Source: Acanthococcus lagerstroemiae
Lineage: Eukaryota > Arthropoda > Insecta > Hemiptera > Eriococcidae
Assembly: GCA_031841125.1 (NCBI GenBank)
Contig: CM063113.1
Location: forward strand, 55,545,211 to 55,609,210
Reading direction: 5' to 3'
Length of the DNA stretch: 64,000 nt
The notes below the pieces were generated by a model that had not been told where the DNA came from, made no database searches, and saw only the letters and a list, made by a program, of their open reading frames with translations. Position 1 is the first letter of the stretch. Each line of letters begins with the position of its first letter. This document shows positions 50,270 through 63,411 of the stretch, one piece after another. The position numbers and the translations under genes were made by a program.

Positions 50270-51300
50270 CAAATTTTTCACGGCATACCTAGAAACTGTG
50301 AAACAAAGAATTTATTCAGTCACTAATTTTGAATATTTCATCAGACATTGAATTCGACCCAAATTTGAGCCCCAAGATCCCAATTTGAAACTTGAAACGA
50401 CTAAATTGATTTTCCTCAGAAAATCAAATGAGGCATGGACACTGGTTTTTCTTAAGTCGTTGATCTTGAATATTTTGTCAGATTTTTGTTCCAACCCCAA
50501 TTTGGGAGCTTAAATTTCAAGCGTGAAAATGGGATTTTGGTTACCGAGTGAAGTCAAATGCCAAATCTGAAGGAATATTTGAAATTTAGCAACCCCAGGA
50601 AACACATCTATATCGACTTTCCCAATCTAATCAACCTCCCCTTTTCCGAAGGCTAACTTCAGGGCAATGGGATATTAGAAATCAGGGACCAAAAACCCTG
50701 CTATTTCGATATTCTGTTGATCTCTCAATGCAAGTCCATTTTGCCTCTTATTAAAGGCAAAATATCAAATCGAAATCGTGACCCTAAAAACCCTTATTGT
50801 CACACTTGGTTTAATTTTCCGAGCCATTTTAAACATGAAATCGAGATTTCAGAGCACAAAAAGAGGAACACATCAAAAACTACCCGAAAATTCGAAATCG
50901 ACTGAAAATTCTCCATAGTTAGTCTGTAAGACAAGGGCGGATGAAAAGTCAAAACCCTACCAGGAAAATGCCGTAAGACTAACCCAGTTATTCAAAATTT
51001 CACCTCTCCCCCATGCCTCCCTTATCATGTCCACCAGTCCTACACTCAGAAATCGTCCAAATTCTCATGAACTGAATTGGCCCACCACGAAATTTCCCTG
51101 GAGCTTAAATGGCCAATGCGTCCCTGTTGTGAAACACCGTCTCATTCAAAACGAAATTTTTTACTGAAAAAAACTACAAAAAAAAACTCGAGTTTGCCCA
51201 TTTTAGGACCCTCATTTGTCCCACATTGATCTGGTTTCACGTTCAAAAGAACGATGGGAGCTTTCCTTCCCAAACTCTATAGGATTTTCCCTCAAGACTT
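50270..51300. repeat. degenerate ~140-bp tandem array (type P), second locus
   Basis: Units share CACTAATTTTGAATATTTCA-like and GACCCAAATTTGAGCCCC-like segments, recalling the array at 43780-44340. Confidence 0.5.
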
Positions 51301-51691
51301 GGATTTTCTAAAACGTTTTTATCTACCTCAGTTTTCAACCGATCAGACGATTCATATATTTTCAATACTATTCAAAGTCTGTTGGAATACGATGCACTTG
51401 GAAACCAGAATCTGATCTTTCGAAGTACCTTTTCTAGACTTTTATTCAATAATACGTCTTTGTGCTTAAGACAGGGTGACTAAAGTTTCAACAAGAATTT
51501 ACATCTAACCAGGCAGTGATACGAAAATCGAACTTTCCCCTTTTCAAATCAAAATATTTTGCAAATCCTCGATCCAATACTATCGCTATGCGTGTTTGTC
51601 ACACCAATACTCATGCATTGATTATACGAGCACAACTTCAGAATGTAGACAACCGGTCGGTCAATGTAATACAGTACAATCTGGTCCTATG

Positions 51692-52172
51692 CAGGCGCGT
51701 AATTAGGGGGGCTAAGTGGGTGGAGCCTCCCCTTTGACCAATCTGAGGTCTCCCTTCGGACGATTTTTTCTTCTTTTTTTTTTCGCACGTCAACAGGTAA
51801 TACTGAACAACCTGAAGAAAGAAATGGGGAAAAATAAAAAATATTGTAAAAAATAATAGGTACCTCATCTTGTATTGTAATATTGTTTGTTTCTTGATTA
51901 AATTTGAGTTCCAACAGACAAAGCAAAATAGAGGTAGAGGCTAATTTTTACAGACACACGTACATATGTCCGTGGCATACTTTTAGAAAAAGATGAATTT
52001 CAGAGTACAAAGCTTCAATGAAAATTTCAGATATCTAAAAACATCGAAAAAAGTGCTTTTAAAATGAATTTTACTACCCCTCTTTCTCTTTGTTAGAAAA
52101 AATTCGTAAGTTGGGTATCCTTGGCGAGCCCCAATAAGCTCCTTCTTCTGAAGAATCCTGGCTACGGGCCTG
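51692..52172. mobile_element. probable MITE with CAGGC(G/C)CGTA ends
   Basis: CAGGCGCGTAATTAGG at 51692 and CCTGGCTACGGGCCTG ending at 52172 form imperfect inverted ends with hAT-like CAGG termini. The target duplication is not clear. Confidence 0.5.
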
Positions 52173-54990
52173 TCCCACGAGTGGCATTCCAAGGCAAAAA
52201 ATTGTACTATGACACTTATTATTTCACACCTCATACCGAAGATCTACTTTGAAAAAAAACTTCAAATGGCGCCGCTTCGATACTCTACTCACTATCATAA
52301 TGAACACTTTCCCGCCCCACTGAATTCCAATCTATTTCCGAGTACAATGGTGTGCATATGAACACTGTGCAGTTCCATAAATGCATTTATGGGTCATGCT
52401 TTATGCAAATGCTGAAACCAGAATTGCAGTACATATCTATTTCTATTTGTACCCAAATTACGAGTCCAGCAGATGTGTATTTGTTTGTAAAACTGGGTTA
52501 AAAATGCACAGTATAAATTGCTGCGATAAGAATGCGCTTATAATTTATTCCGCGTTCAAATTATGGCCATGAGACACCCATCATCGGGTCATTTGAGTTT
52601 ATTACACAGATAAGGTCGGCATATAAGCGCACCAAGTTAATATGAATTTCTTTTGAATTCAAGGCGAAGGTCATACACCAAAGTCAACCAGTTAACGGTA
52701 GGAATACGTTTTATTGTTCATCGCGCACGTAAACTCTCGACACCATTTTCCCGGACTCATCAATTAAGTACTTCGACGCTGCATGGATGTAATTACGAAA
52801 AGCAAAATTTTAGAACTACTTGTTGGATTTTTAATGAGCGGCATTGCACAATTTTGAGCCAAATATGAAGATAATGATATAATTAGAACAGAAGGCGAAT
52901 AACTGGAACTAACAATTATTGTAAAATAGGTTAATGAAATTATATCATTTTGTACAGACAAGTTTTGAAATGATACAATCTTCAGGCTTGTCGGGGAAAA
53001 GGGTACAGAGCCGAGGGACACTCACGCAGGATCCTGAGACATTACAGGCCAATTCAGGAAATTATTCGATCAGGTTATGAAAGTACAGATAAGATTTTTC
53101 CAATACTCTCGTTTTCAGAAACATTCAACACTGGAAAAGAAAATCTGCCTGAAGTTAATCCTACAGTACAGCGTAACTGCGCTTTTGAAATCAGATATCA
53201 AAAAGTAAGCACTTCAACAAAGTTCTACCGTATCTGAAATCAAATTATACGAGTACGTACATACCTACTTCTAAGAATAGAAGCGGGTAAAATTAAGACA
53301 ATGACAGTAAAAGTACGATAACTAACGACCATGTAACACCTGAAAAGCTTTCATCAGTACCACTTCAAGAGAATGTAGGTACCTATTTTTTCAAATTCAT
53401 TTTCTGTAAACCATATGCGCGTTATTAACATACACTCAATTTCTAATAATCTCAGGTGATTATGACAGTGCCACTTCGGTAGATCAGGACGATTTTTCAA
53501 GTATAGGTCATTCGTATGAAAAACTGATAACAGAATTTTATGACTTATTTTCTAGTCCAGATATGTAGTTATGCGATATACGATACAGGCGAAGACAAAA
53601 GGGAACAATCGTGGATGGCATCGGCAATCAACTCGATGACAAACATACTGGACAGTTAGGATGCAGAAAAAATATAGATCATCGATTTTCTACATTTTCT
53701 AATAGTGACCCCCCCCCCCCCCAGAAGAATCAATTGTCGATGCACTGATGCAAATGATTCAGTTTCCTGCTTTGAAAAATTTTTAATGATGGGTCTTCAA
53801 CGACTTCTTGGAAGCAATGAGATTATTCTGATTCGGAAAATATCATTTGAGAATACAGTAAGACATGCTGGAATAAATAAAGAAACAAGATGTCAAAGTG
53901 TATTACACCGATTTGTTCATCTAGTTCATCTTATCTGTATTGTCTGCACGGATGAGAAGATTGAGGAAGGACTGTCCAGATACTTTTATCCATAGACCAA
54001 TTCACTCTCAAGTCGATAAATAGATAAAATTGCGATACGATGAGTTGAAGAAATTAAAATGCATTTCTCTTTTGTCTGCGAAAACGATACAATTCTACCT
54101 CAGAACCAGAAGGAAACAAGTTCATCCGACGTAATAGTCGGGAAAACTAGTTTTCTGTCTCTTCCTGGCACTGGGTACAATGGACTGGCTCTTTTCTAAT
54201 TGTGGGAATTGTCCCTTCACGGGACTTTTGAAGGGAAACTTTCAGTGTACATTCTGCAGCACTACTTGTTACTTACGGTGGTTCATGCACGTAACTCACA
54301 GACAGCAAAAACTGGATTTGCCTACTTCTGGTTTACAGGAATCGAAATTTTTCAGAAGAAAAAAATCAGATTCTTACCCCCCCCCCCCTCACTGCCAAAC
54401 CATAAGAAGAAGAAAATCGCTCCGCCAAGTCTCAGCTTGACTGCATTTGTTTTCGCCTTTTTTTTTTCCTGAACTATTTTCGTCGTTTCTTGTTTCCTTG
54501 CATTTCTGCCTTTTTACTGTAGTTCTGGTAATTTCTCTCTCCATTTTTATCATCGTGATCAAATTTATTGACAGTTTGAGTATTCATATATTCCCTCAAC
54601 CTTTGCTTTACTTTTCACTTCACTTTTCACCTTTGCACTCGTTTATTCAAGAACACGTCTTGAGTGAAGTCCAGAAGAGAAGGAAGAGACGTTGAATCCG
54701 AACTAAAATTTTCGACAATAAAGAAAAAGTCTTCACTTTTAATTTTTCTGACTGGGTCTCAGAATTTTCCGACTTTTCAGTAAATATATACTGTTGAAAA
54801 TATTATAAATTTCCTGTCAAGAAAAAAAAACATCCACTACTTCAATGTTGGAATTTTCCGACTTTTAGGTATAATTTCATCAGAGAGGGAGGGGGAGGTC
54901 ACACACCTATATCCCCTTGCGCTATTCCTGCCTCTCGTTTCGTTCACTGCTGAAATAGGTGATAAAAGAAAGGCCTATAATATTCCACTC
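52173..54990. other. unassigned DNA
   Basis: Homopolymer C-runs at 53709-53722 and near 54379-54388. Frames at 53705-53995 and 54180-54472 show no known motif. Nothing else supported. Confidence 0.5.
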
Positions 54991-56450
54991 GAATCTTCTT
55001 GACCTAATTTGGGATTTCTCAAAAATGTTGAGGGGGTTTTTCTGCTTCAACGTGAACTGTTCCTACCTGAACATATGTTTATCCAATCTCGACTTTAATT
55101 TCACCTAACTCAGTTTAGTTTTTCCGATGATATTACGGATTTCTATCTCGCCTCAATTTGAAGTTTTCACCTCTGAGGTTTTTTGACGATTTTATGAGTT
55201 TTCACTCCTCAAATGTGATTTTTCAAAATAAATTTTGTATTTCCCGACCTCAACATAGATGTTATCTCTGACCAACATGGATATCTCGGATGATCTCGGC
55301 TTTTCCCGATAATTTTACGGGGTTTCTGACCTTAACATAGGGGTTGCTCATTTTAAATTAGAATTTTCTTATCTTAGTTTGGGTGTTTTCGATATTTTTC
55401 TCATTTTATGATTTTTCCTTCAATTTTAGGGGTTCCTCTTCAGCTTAGATTTTTCTTACCTCAACTAAAGTCTCCTCAACATGCCTTTTTTTTATTTATT
55501 TTTTTATTTATTTTGGTGATGTATATGAGTTTACTTAATTTAAAATTAGGACTGTCTCCCCTCAACTTGTGTTTTTCTGATGATGTTACGAGTTTCTCTA
55601 ATTTCATTAGGAACTCTTCTATTTGATAATGAAATGTTCCGATCAGTACATAACTTCCACCTCAACATATAGGTTTTCCGATGACGGCATGGCCTTTTCC
55701 GAACTCAGCTCAGTTTCCCCCTCCCCAGTGCAACTAGGTTTTTTCACGTCAATTCGGCGTTTTCTACTTCAACTTGGATTATTTTAATTTAATTTATTTT
55801 TTACATTTTCCATCCCAACTCGGAGTTTTTGACGGTATTGCACGTTTTTCCATTTCAAGAGTAATTTTTCTGCCACGTTACGATTTTTTCCGACCTCAGC
55901 TTGGATTTTCTCCCCATCAACTTGGGTTTTTCAATGATGTTAAAGGGTTTATTCGACCTCAAATTGAGATTTTCACACCATATTTTGGGGTTCCAGATGA
56001 CGGGGATTTTCCCACCACATCATGGACTTTTTAGAGTTTTTTATATTTTTCCCGTAAACCTTTCGGTTTTCTCACCTTAGCCTGTTTCTTTTTTTTCAGC
56101 TTTATTCGTTTCAGTTGTTTTTCTACCTTAACTCAGAATTCATTTTCCCAGCTAAACTTGTATTCCTTAACCTCAATCCGGATTTCCCATCTCAATTTGG
56201 TTAATTTTGGTGATGTCAAGGGTTTGTCTGGTCTCAACTTGAAAGTTTCCACGTCAGCTTAGGTTTTCCAGACCATAATATGAATATTTTCCATCTCATC
56301 TGAAGTTCTATCGCTTCAGCGCGGGGTGTCCCTACCTCCCCAAGGATAGTCTTCTACGTCAGCTCGTTTTCTCTTATCCAAGTAAACTTGAGTTTCCCAT
56401 CTCAACTTGTGTTTTTTCATCCTAAATCGGAATGTTCCACAGATTTTCTA
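54991..56450. repeat. T-rich degenerate minisatellite-like array
   Basis: About 1.45 kb of loosely repeated ~30-40-bp units around CCTCAACTTGGGTTTTTC and CGATGATGTTACGGGTTT, strongly T-rich on this strand. The open frames inside are by-products. Confidence 0.75.
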
Positions 56451-57220
56451 GCAGTTACGTATATAATTATTCTTCAAGTGTACGTATCAAAAATCCTCTC
56501 AATCGAATGTCCGAGGTAAACTTTCCAGTTGAGCATCGAAGTCGCTTTCAGACTTTCATTTTTCAACGAGTTGCTATTTCCTGTTGTCTGTTGATTATAG
56601 GGTAAGGATTTGTACGACTATATACACGGTTCCTAAGACTGCGCAGTGGCTATTTTTCGAAACTGAAAGGACCACGCGTGAATCTGACTTTATGGTAACA
56701 ATGCTTTGTAAAACCCATTATCAATGAGGGAAAGCTTATGATTCATTCCGGGTTACCTCTCGTTATATTGAGATTCGAAGTTTTTGAACAAGTAAATTCG
56801 AATATTTCCGCGACATATGAAGATTATTTAACAGCAGTTTTTTGAACATTGGCGTTAAGTATTTTATATCATGTGAAAGTACATTTCTTCAGATTTCGAA
56901 TGATTAAATGATTCTAGTATTACGTTCACGGAAAGGTGATAAAATTTGATACGAATCTCAGACGACAAGGTTCCGTAAAACTGTGTACTTCAATTATTGA
57001 TGTTACGTGATGGCTTTTATCATTCTTTTATAACTCAAGAGGGCGTAGATAGCTCCATTATAGGAGGGGAGGTCTCAACATTTTTTTATCTCTGTTCTGC
57101 TGATTCTTTTTACACCCTCCCCTCATGATTTGCCGCATATGAACCCGGAGAAAATCCTATTTCCTATAAGGGGTTCAGACCTCCCAATGTACGCTCTTCC
57201 CGAAGTGCAAAATCCCACCA
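56451..57220. other. unassigned DNA
   Basis: Nothing recognised. Confidence 0.5.
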
Positions 57221-57340
57221 GTTACCCAGGTAACTAAATAGGAACAAAGGGGAACTGACGAGTTTCTGGGTAATCAGCGGGTAACTGATGGTTGCAAATG
57301 GGTAGCTGTTTTGCCGGTAACTAGGGTAACTGATTGCGCA
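57221..57340. repeat. cluster of GGTAACTG-type short repeats
   Basis: GTTACCCAGGTAACT, GGGTAATCAGCGGGTAACTG, GGGTAGCTG and GGTAACTAGGGTAACTG occur within 120 bp, on both strands. Confidence 0.7.
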
Positions 57341-57724
57341 TCGGGTTGTTGTAACCGTTTTGCAAATAAATGGGTATTATTAATGGAACATCAATTACAA
57401 TTACTATCACGAACGGCTTATGGGCTAAATATAGAACGGAAAATTCGCGAGGCAAAGTTCCAAACGTGATGAAGGATGGATTTGCTGTTAAAGGTGCCAA
57501 AAATGGGTGTATGTGACATGTGCGGGTGTCACAAAAGGCCAAGAACGTTATGTGTGCAAAATCTGTGAATAAATTCATAATATAAATACTTGTGTGTGGA
57601 TTATCGGCATTTTTTTAGGGTGCACACTCCTACAGACTCATTTTTTAAGAGACCAAAAATGATTTGTCTTTGAAAATTCTAATCATTCACTTTTTATCCA
57701 CTCAACAGATCTGAAACTCAGAAA

Positions 57725-58292
57725 TGTACGTGCATATGAAAAAGTCCCACTCGGTCGGTTTGAAATTACACCCATAGCGCAAAAGTATATAAAATTTTCA
57801 ATCAAATAAGACCTCATTCAGCTCTCTCGACCCAAAATTGGGGGAGATATAACCACTTGAAGTCGACATTTCAAGAAACCTAATTTCAAGAAAAACGCGT
57901 TCAAAGTTGGTACATTACATTCCGGAATAATTTATTCGTTCATGGTTCAATAAATCTTATAATCACGATCATGAAGTTTATCAATTGCTAGGGAACGAGG
58001 CTAAAGTCACCAGATGATGTACTAACTAGATATAAAACGTGTTAGTTACTCTAGGCTACCCTGGATAATATTGGTAGCCTGTGGAAGAGCGGAGGAGAGG
58101 TCTGTTTTCGTTTCAACATAGCTCGAAAACGCGGGCACAAATCGTGAAAGATGAACGGCATTTTAGAGAGCAGTGTTTTCTCTAAAAGGACGAATAAAAT
58201 CCCAACTTTGACAATCTTTATCCAACTCGCTTAAAATCGCGTATCTCGAAAACTAGCACCGACCACGCGGGACTTTTTCATGTGCACGTACA
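57725..58292. mobile_element. foldback/MITE-like element, ~34-bp inverted ends
   Basis: GTACGTGCATATGAAAAAGT with CCCACTCGGTCGGT (57726-57759) is inverted at 58258-58291 (ACCGACCACGCGGGACTTTT, TCATGTGCACGTAC). The interior is unassigned. Confidence 0.78.
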
Positions 58293-58766
58293 TAGATATT
58301 TTACGTATAAAGGTTCAAAGCTACAACATACGAGTAAGGGTTTTCAATAATTAGGGAAAAATTTATGGTAACTTTTCCACTAAGAGCGCAGTCTTACCGA
58401 TCCTTAATAGGTAGATACCCTCGTGCATTGCATCTTCGCTATAAAGCTCGTCTATCCTAGAATTTCTCGTTCAGCGATCAAGTCAATATATGAACTTAGG
58501 CTTTGACGAACGTATTTAATCGAATTACTATCCTGATATTACAGCTGATGTACAAAAAGTCATTGATCGAAGACACAGATTCACGAGCTGGTGTGGGTGC
58601 CGTCTCATCAAGTTGAATATCATCGATACCGTACACTTACAGCCGACTATACAACGATCCATTCCTACATAAATTTATACATCACGAGGCAGTAGTGAAA
58701 ATAAACGCTAATGTACAAAGAACAATACTCACGCATGTAGGAGCATTTAATAATTTTAAAGCTTTT

Positions 58767-59050
58767 CCAGACTGGAGTAGGTATCTGGATTCATAATTGA
58801 TTTAATTTCGCCTTTCTAGTCTCACGCTATAATTCCACGTCATCATTTTGATGTCAAAATGTGAGATTGCTTTCCAACTTCCAATTTGAGATTTCGCGTA
58901 TAAGTTTCAACGTCCCTCCAGACTGGAGTTCTTTCATTCGCAATTAATTAAATTTCGCTCTTTCTAGTCTTACATAATACTTCCGCCTCATCGATTTTGA
59001 CATCAAAATGTAAGCTTACTTTCAGCTTCCACTTTGAGATTTCGTGTAAG
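58767..59050. repeat. 151-bp tandem duplication, two diverged copies
   Basis: CCAGACTGGAGT at 58767 and 58918 each lead into AATTTCGC.CTTTCTAGTCT, TTTGA.ATCAAAATGT and TTTGAGATTTCG.GTA. Confidence 0.88.
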
Positions 59051-60392
59051 TATATTATGTTACCTAACGACCGTAGATAATTTCTCGACGTCTTCTCGTC
59101 GTTCGCTAACAAGAACTATAATACACAGTTCACGAAGATGTTCAAAGACAGCGACTGATATGAGATTCCAAAATGGTGCTTGTTCTCTCGAATTGGCCGA
59201 GCTAAAAACATGAACTCAAATTATCGCAGCATCCTGCGTTATTGGATCCGTATTTTCATCATCGAGCGTGCATTCCAGATTATTCGCAACACGATTATTT
59301 ATTCGCGTGTTTTTGATTTTCGTGTCTCAATATACTGAATAGGTAAGTGTATTATCCAGATAAGTTTATTTAACGAGCAGACGATAGACGAAACAAACTT
59401 GAAAATTAATGTACAGTGTTACCAGACACTGCCATGTATACTTCACTCGACCTCACATATCCCACAATCTATCCATGTTGTGCACTCAGCCATACTGGTA
59501 TTTGTATTATGTAACGTAGATACAGTATAAATCCACGAGCTTCAGACATTCCGTCGCATCAGCTATGAGTATAAACATCATGCAGACGAGTTCGGACGAG
59601 GAATGAATTTCAATCGCGTTAATTTTGATTTATGTGTAGCATGTGCAAACTCCGACTGCCAATCCTCGCACATTTCATAATAACGGGGATCCTCGTTGTG
59701 GCATTTACTCGGTCGTTAATTAAAAATAAACGTTATTCTGTAAACAGTTCAATCGCGGTATATCTGTTGATTTATGCACGTCGAAAACGCTGATGGCGAC
59801 AAAGCTGCACCTCGCGAGTGTCGCCGAAACTAAAAAGAATACGAAATCGTTCCAAGCAGACTTCTGATTGGCGGCGACGAACCAGAAACTGGTGTAGGGC
59901 TTGAGTCACGCTCACGGAAGTTCTCATCCTCCTCAGTCCTTTTACCCCCGCGTTAAGGAGTAGTGACGGATCTTCAGTCCCGCCATTGCTACGGCAGATT
60001 AGCCGGACCGCAGCGAGGGCTTTTGAAATCAAGAACTGAGAGCGAGTAACGAAAGCGCGTAATGTATTGATCCATCGATTGTAAAAACAGATCTCCGTGA
60101 GTACTAAACGTAGGCTGTGACTAAACTAAACTGATGTCCTACCAGGCCGATCGAGGAGGAAAAAGGAGAGCGAGTCATGTGAATAAGAAGAACGTGGTTT
60201 TGAAAAGGTCACGTATTGGATGTGCAGGAATGCAGGAGACAAAAGACGTTTGCAAGACTTTGCATCCCGCTACACAGAAAGTGACTCGTGCACCACACAC
60301 AACACAGCGCCAATCGCTCAGACACCGCAACGTTTTCTACAATTGTAATCTATCATGTCTTGTCCATCGGAACTGGTGGGGGACGGCAGAGC
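59051..60392. other. spacer with a CpG-richer block at 59.55-60.10 kb
   Basis: 59560-60100 is less AT-rich with many CG steps (for example TGGCGGCGACGAACCAGAA at about 59870) and could be regulatory or a first exon. Frames at 59772-60032 (minus) and 60134-60463 (plus) have no recognised motif. Confidence 0.35.
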
Positions 60393-60500
60393 AGCGGCGT
60401 AGCCAGGATTTTCTGAAGGGGGAGGCAAGTAAGATCTTCAAGGGAGAAAAAGTCGAAAATTGAGGTATTTTTTAAAACTCGCCGATATTAGAGGACTACG
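60393..60500. mobile_element. truncated relative of the hAT MITE at 38.5 kb, without the piggyBac insert
   Basis: It starts CAGCGGCGTAGCCAGG, continues TTCAAGGGAGAAAAAGTCGA and GAGGTATTTTTTAAAACTCG, then GATATTAGAGGACTA. This matches the 38.5-kb element (reverse strand) on both sides of the point where piggyBac inserted, then homology stops. Confidence 0.88.
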
Positions 60501-62559
60501 AATATCCGAATCAACATTTACTGCATACAGATTTTGGTCCGTTTTAATTTGTGTAATCGTACTATTTTTGAATGAGTGTAAAGTACGAACGGATATATCT
60601 GTGGGAACGTGAGCAATGGTGGGGGGTATTAGTACGTCTGAACTACATGTACTCATTTGTGAGTAGTATGGGTAGATACTTGTTTGTCAAACAGCGAGAT
60701 TATGAAGTTGCCACAAAATTACCTTCAATGAAAGTCACTGCAAGCACTCTGCGAGAAGAGAAAACGACCCCCTCTACGAAAGTTCGATTTCCAATGCCAC
60801 TGACATGAGAGCTTCCAAAAGTTGGAACACAAAACAATGTCAGAAAGGGCATTTCATAATCATCGTAGAAAAGGTAAAGGCGGGGTTACAGCTAAGTTGC
60901 TATATAGAGGGGATGGAGGGGGGAGATATTGTTCACGAGAAGAATCTTCCTTCACTTGAGAAAGTCTGACGATGTCCATGGCGCAAGCTCAAAGCTCGCT
61001 TGTCTAATTCTTTTTAACAGAAAACCGGCCAACTCTTGGGAAGTTGGCTCGTTGAAAAAAAAATTGGACTTTGAGTCTAACCTTCACGCTTTCCACTTGC
61101 AAACTGAGAATCCAGGGTGAGGAGCAAAATTTCTATCCGAAGAAGTGAAAAAGGAACGAATTTTTTTTTTATGTGGCCGAAACTGACTAAATTTAGAAAA
61201 AATACCAATAAATTTTAGCAATAAAACTTTTACTAAAATTGAATCGGTGAGAACGGTCAAGTCCAAAACTGGCCGGTTTGAGTTAGCGACGGAAACTAAG
61301 GCATTAAGGTATGCGGGCAGATCGAGTGGTGTAGTTGAACTTTCACTCACGTGTTGGGAACAAAGATTCTGACTACGCTGCACCCGAGGAATTCATATTT
61401 TTGTATAAAAAATAAAGAAAAATTTCGAAAAGTTCCATTTTTCAGCTTCGTAACTTACTATTTTTGAGTCGAAAATTGACGATTTCTAAAAAAAAGAAAA
61501 AAATTTGGTGCTACACATTTCCCCTCTCACTTCCAGGGAATTGATTAAATTGAAATGGGACTAAATCTTAAATTATGTACTTTAGTGTGGGAGGAAGTCC
61601 CATGCAAATTCCATGCGTAATATTCACTTTTGGTCACCGCTGAGGACCAAAAAAAGCTAAGTCCAAAAATATTGAGCAGATGTATCCAAGATATTTTGGA
61701 AATTTTCTTTCCGCAATACCTTAAAAATCGTCTTTCGTGGTCCTCTTTCACCGTCCTAAACCACATTTCTAACAAATTTTCGGTTTTTATATAAATCAGT
61801 TTTTTGCTTCTCCTGAAAAGTGTGAAAGATAAACTTAATCCGTTTCAGTTTGTATCGATTCAGTGCTCTGTGAAATAAACCGCTGTATTACCCCTCTCTT
61901 TCCATCATTTACGCCATTGTTATGAATACAAAATTTTCACGATAATATCAAATATGTTGACAAGAGGGAGAATGATATGGTTACCAGCGCATCACTATAC
62001 CTTGGTGATGCATGTAAGTATCACGTTTACAGATTTCTTGGATACACTAGAGTAACAATAGATCACTTAGAACAAGAGATATAAATAATAAAAATATAAG
62101 CAAAAATCTTGCATATTTGAACTGAATCATCGAGAATTTAGTTTCCTCATTCAGAATCGAGCAAAGTGAGAGCTTATATTTTTGAATTTTTATCAAGTGC
62201 AAGCGGAAAACAGACACTTCTACCCCCCCCCCCCCCCAAAAAAAAAAAGAAAGGTATCGAACTCTTCATGCTACAGCTTGAGTAGAGGGATGAACAGGGG
62301 TTGGCCTCTTTCAATAGAGGCTGTAGGAGCTGCTTGGTACTATGGAGAAACATGTTGTGTATCGCGCTTGTACGATGATGCCCAGCATAAATATTCATTA
62401 GGGTGTAACGAAAAGAAACAGCTTTCAATTCGGATGGTAACCCCTAACTAGAAATTTGCAACTGGAATCAAAAATAATGGGAGCAATATTTTATTGAAAA
62501 ATAATATTTATGTTTCGGCCAAGAGCTGAAAGTTTGAGGGGATTTGAATATTCCTTCGA
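60501..62559. other. unassigned AT-rich DNA
   Basis: A 15-C run followed by A-run at 62223-62248. No gene or RNA supported. Confidence 0.5.
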
Positions 62560-63115
62560 TTCTACTGGTCTTTGTTCGAAATATTTAAATCCTCCAGACC
62601 AGATTCACACTCTTCAAGATTTCTTTAACACCTTTCAGTTTCATATTTTGGACGATTTAGGATTCTTGCAGCTGTGTTTAGACTCCCTAACACTCTCCCG
62701 GAAATGTTTCAAAATTACTGACTCTTTTTCGCGCTGGTTTAAGACTAGAGAAGCATAGAAGCTCATCGAAACGTCAAGACTTCTTCCAGATGATTTGTTA
62801 CGATATTTTCGCGACTTTTTCAGGCCGGTCAAAGATTATACTAATTTTAGACTTGTTCAAAACTTTTTGAAATTCATACATATTTAAAATCATTTTAGGT
62901 GCTAAAAGACTTCTTCACATTTTTTGTCTAAGACTATCTTTAAAGATTTTTCGGATTTGTTTACGATTTCTCTTTTCGCTCTAAGGAACCCTGACTTGTC
63001 CAAAACTCAGTGAGACTCATTTGAGAGCCCGGCAGACTTATTAAAAACCCTTCAAGACTCCTCTAGACACAAAAACGTGCTTAAAAGAATCTAAGACAAG
63101 AAAGCGCCAAATAGT
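62560..63115. repeat. degenerate GAGTCTT-type array (complement orientation)
   Basis: Loose units such as AAGACTTCTTCCAGATGATT, AAGACTATCTTTAAAG and AAGACTCCTCTAGAC; the complement of the theme at 5.3 and 35.1 kb. Confidence 0.55.
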
Positions 63116-63139
63116 ACCCAATTACAATACAAAACACTT

Positions 63140-63355
63140 CTCTTTCTAATTTGCTCTCCACCCGAGTCCTGGAATTCGCTTTTCGAGCATTACTTCAGAG
63201 ACGTCAGGGAGCGTGTTATGGCTGTCTTAACCCCTCTTCCCTTCTGGCCGAAAAACCGGCCTAGGTCGAAAATTCTTGCGAATTGCTACGTGGGCTCGAA
63301 CCCGGGACCTCCGGATTCTGAAACCAACGCGCTATCCACTCGGTCAATCAGACCT
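63140..63355 (-). repeat. tRNA-derived SINE, copy F, with 15-bp target duplication
   Basis: Minus-strand copy with CCCGGGTTCGAGCCCACG (B-box) and a TTGACCGAGTGG A-box. Flanked by CAATACAAAACACTT (63125-63139) and CAATACAAAATACTT (63356-63370), one mismatch. Confidence 0.93.
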
Positions 63356-63411
63356 CAATACAAAATACTTAGCCTTTATTATACATATGATCCATTTTAT
63401 ATGATATTTAT

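Noticed and set aside
54180..54695. Overlapping frames as a small gene
   Set aside because: Interrupted by a C-run; no conserved motif or splice pattern.
57221..57340. Interstitial telomere repeat
   Set aside because: The GGTAACTG phrases are irregular, on both strands, and do not match the TTAGG or TTAGGG telomere units of animals.
60134..60463. 109-codon frame beginning MSYQADRGGKRRA
   Set aside because: Its end is read through the hAT MITE (RRSQDFLKGE), and the rest has no recognisable family.
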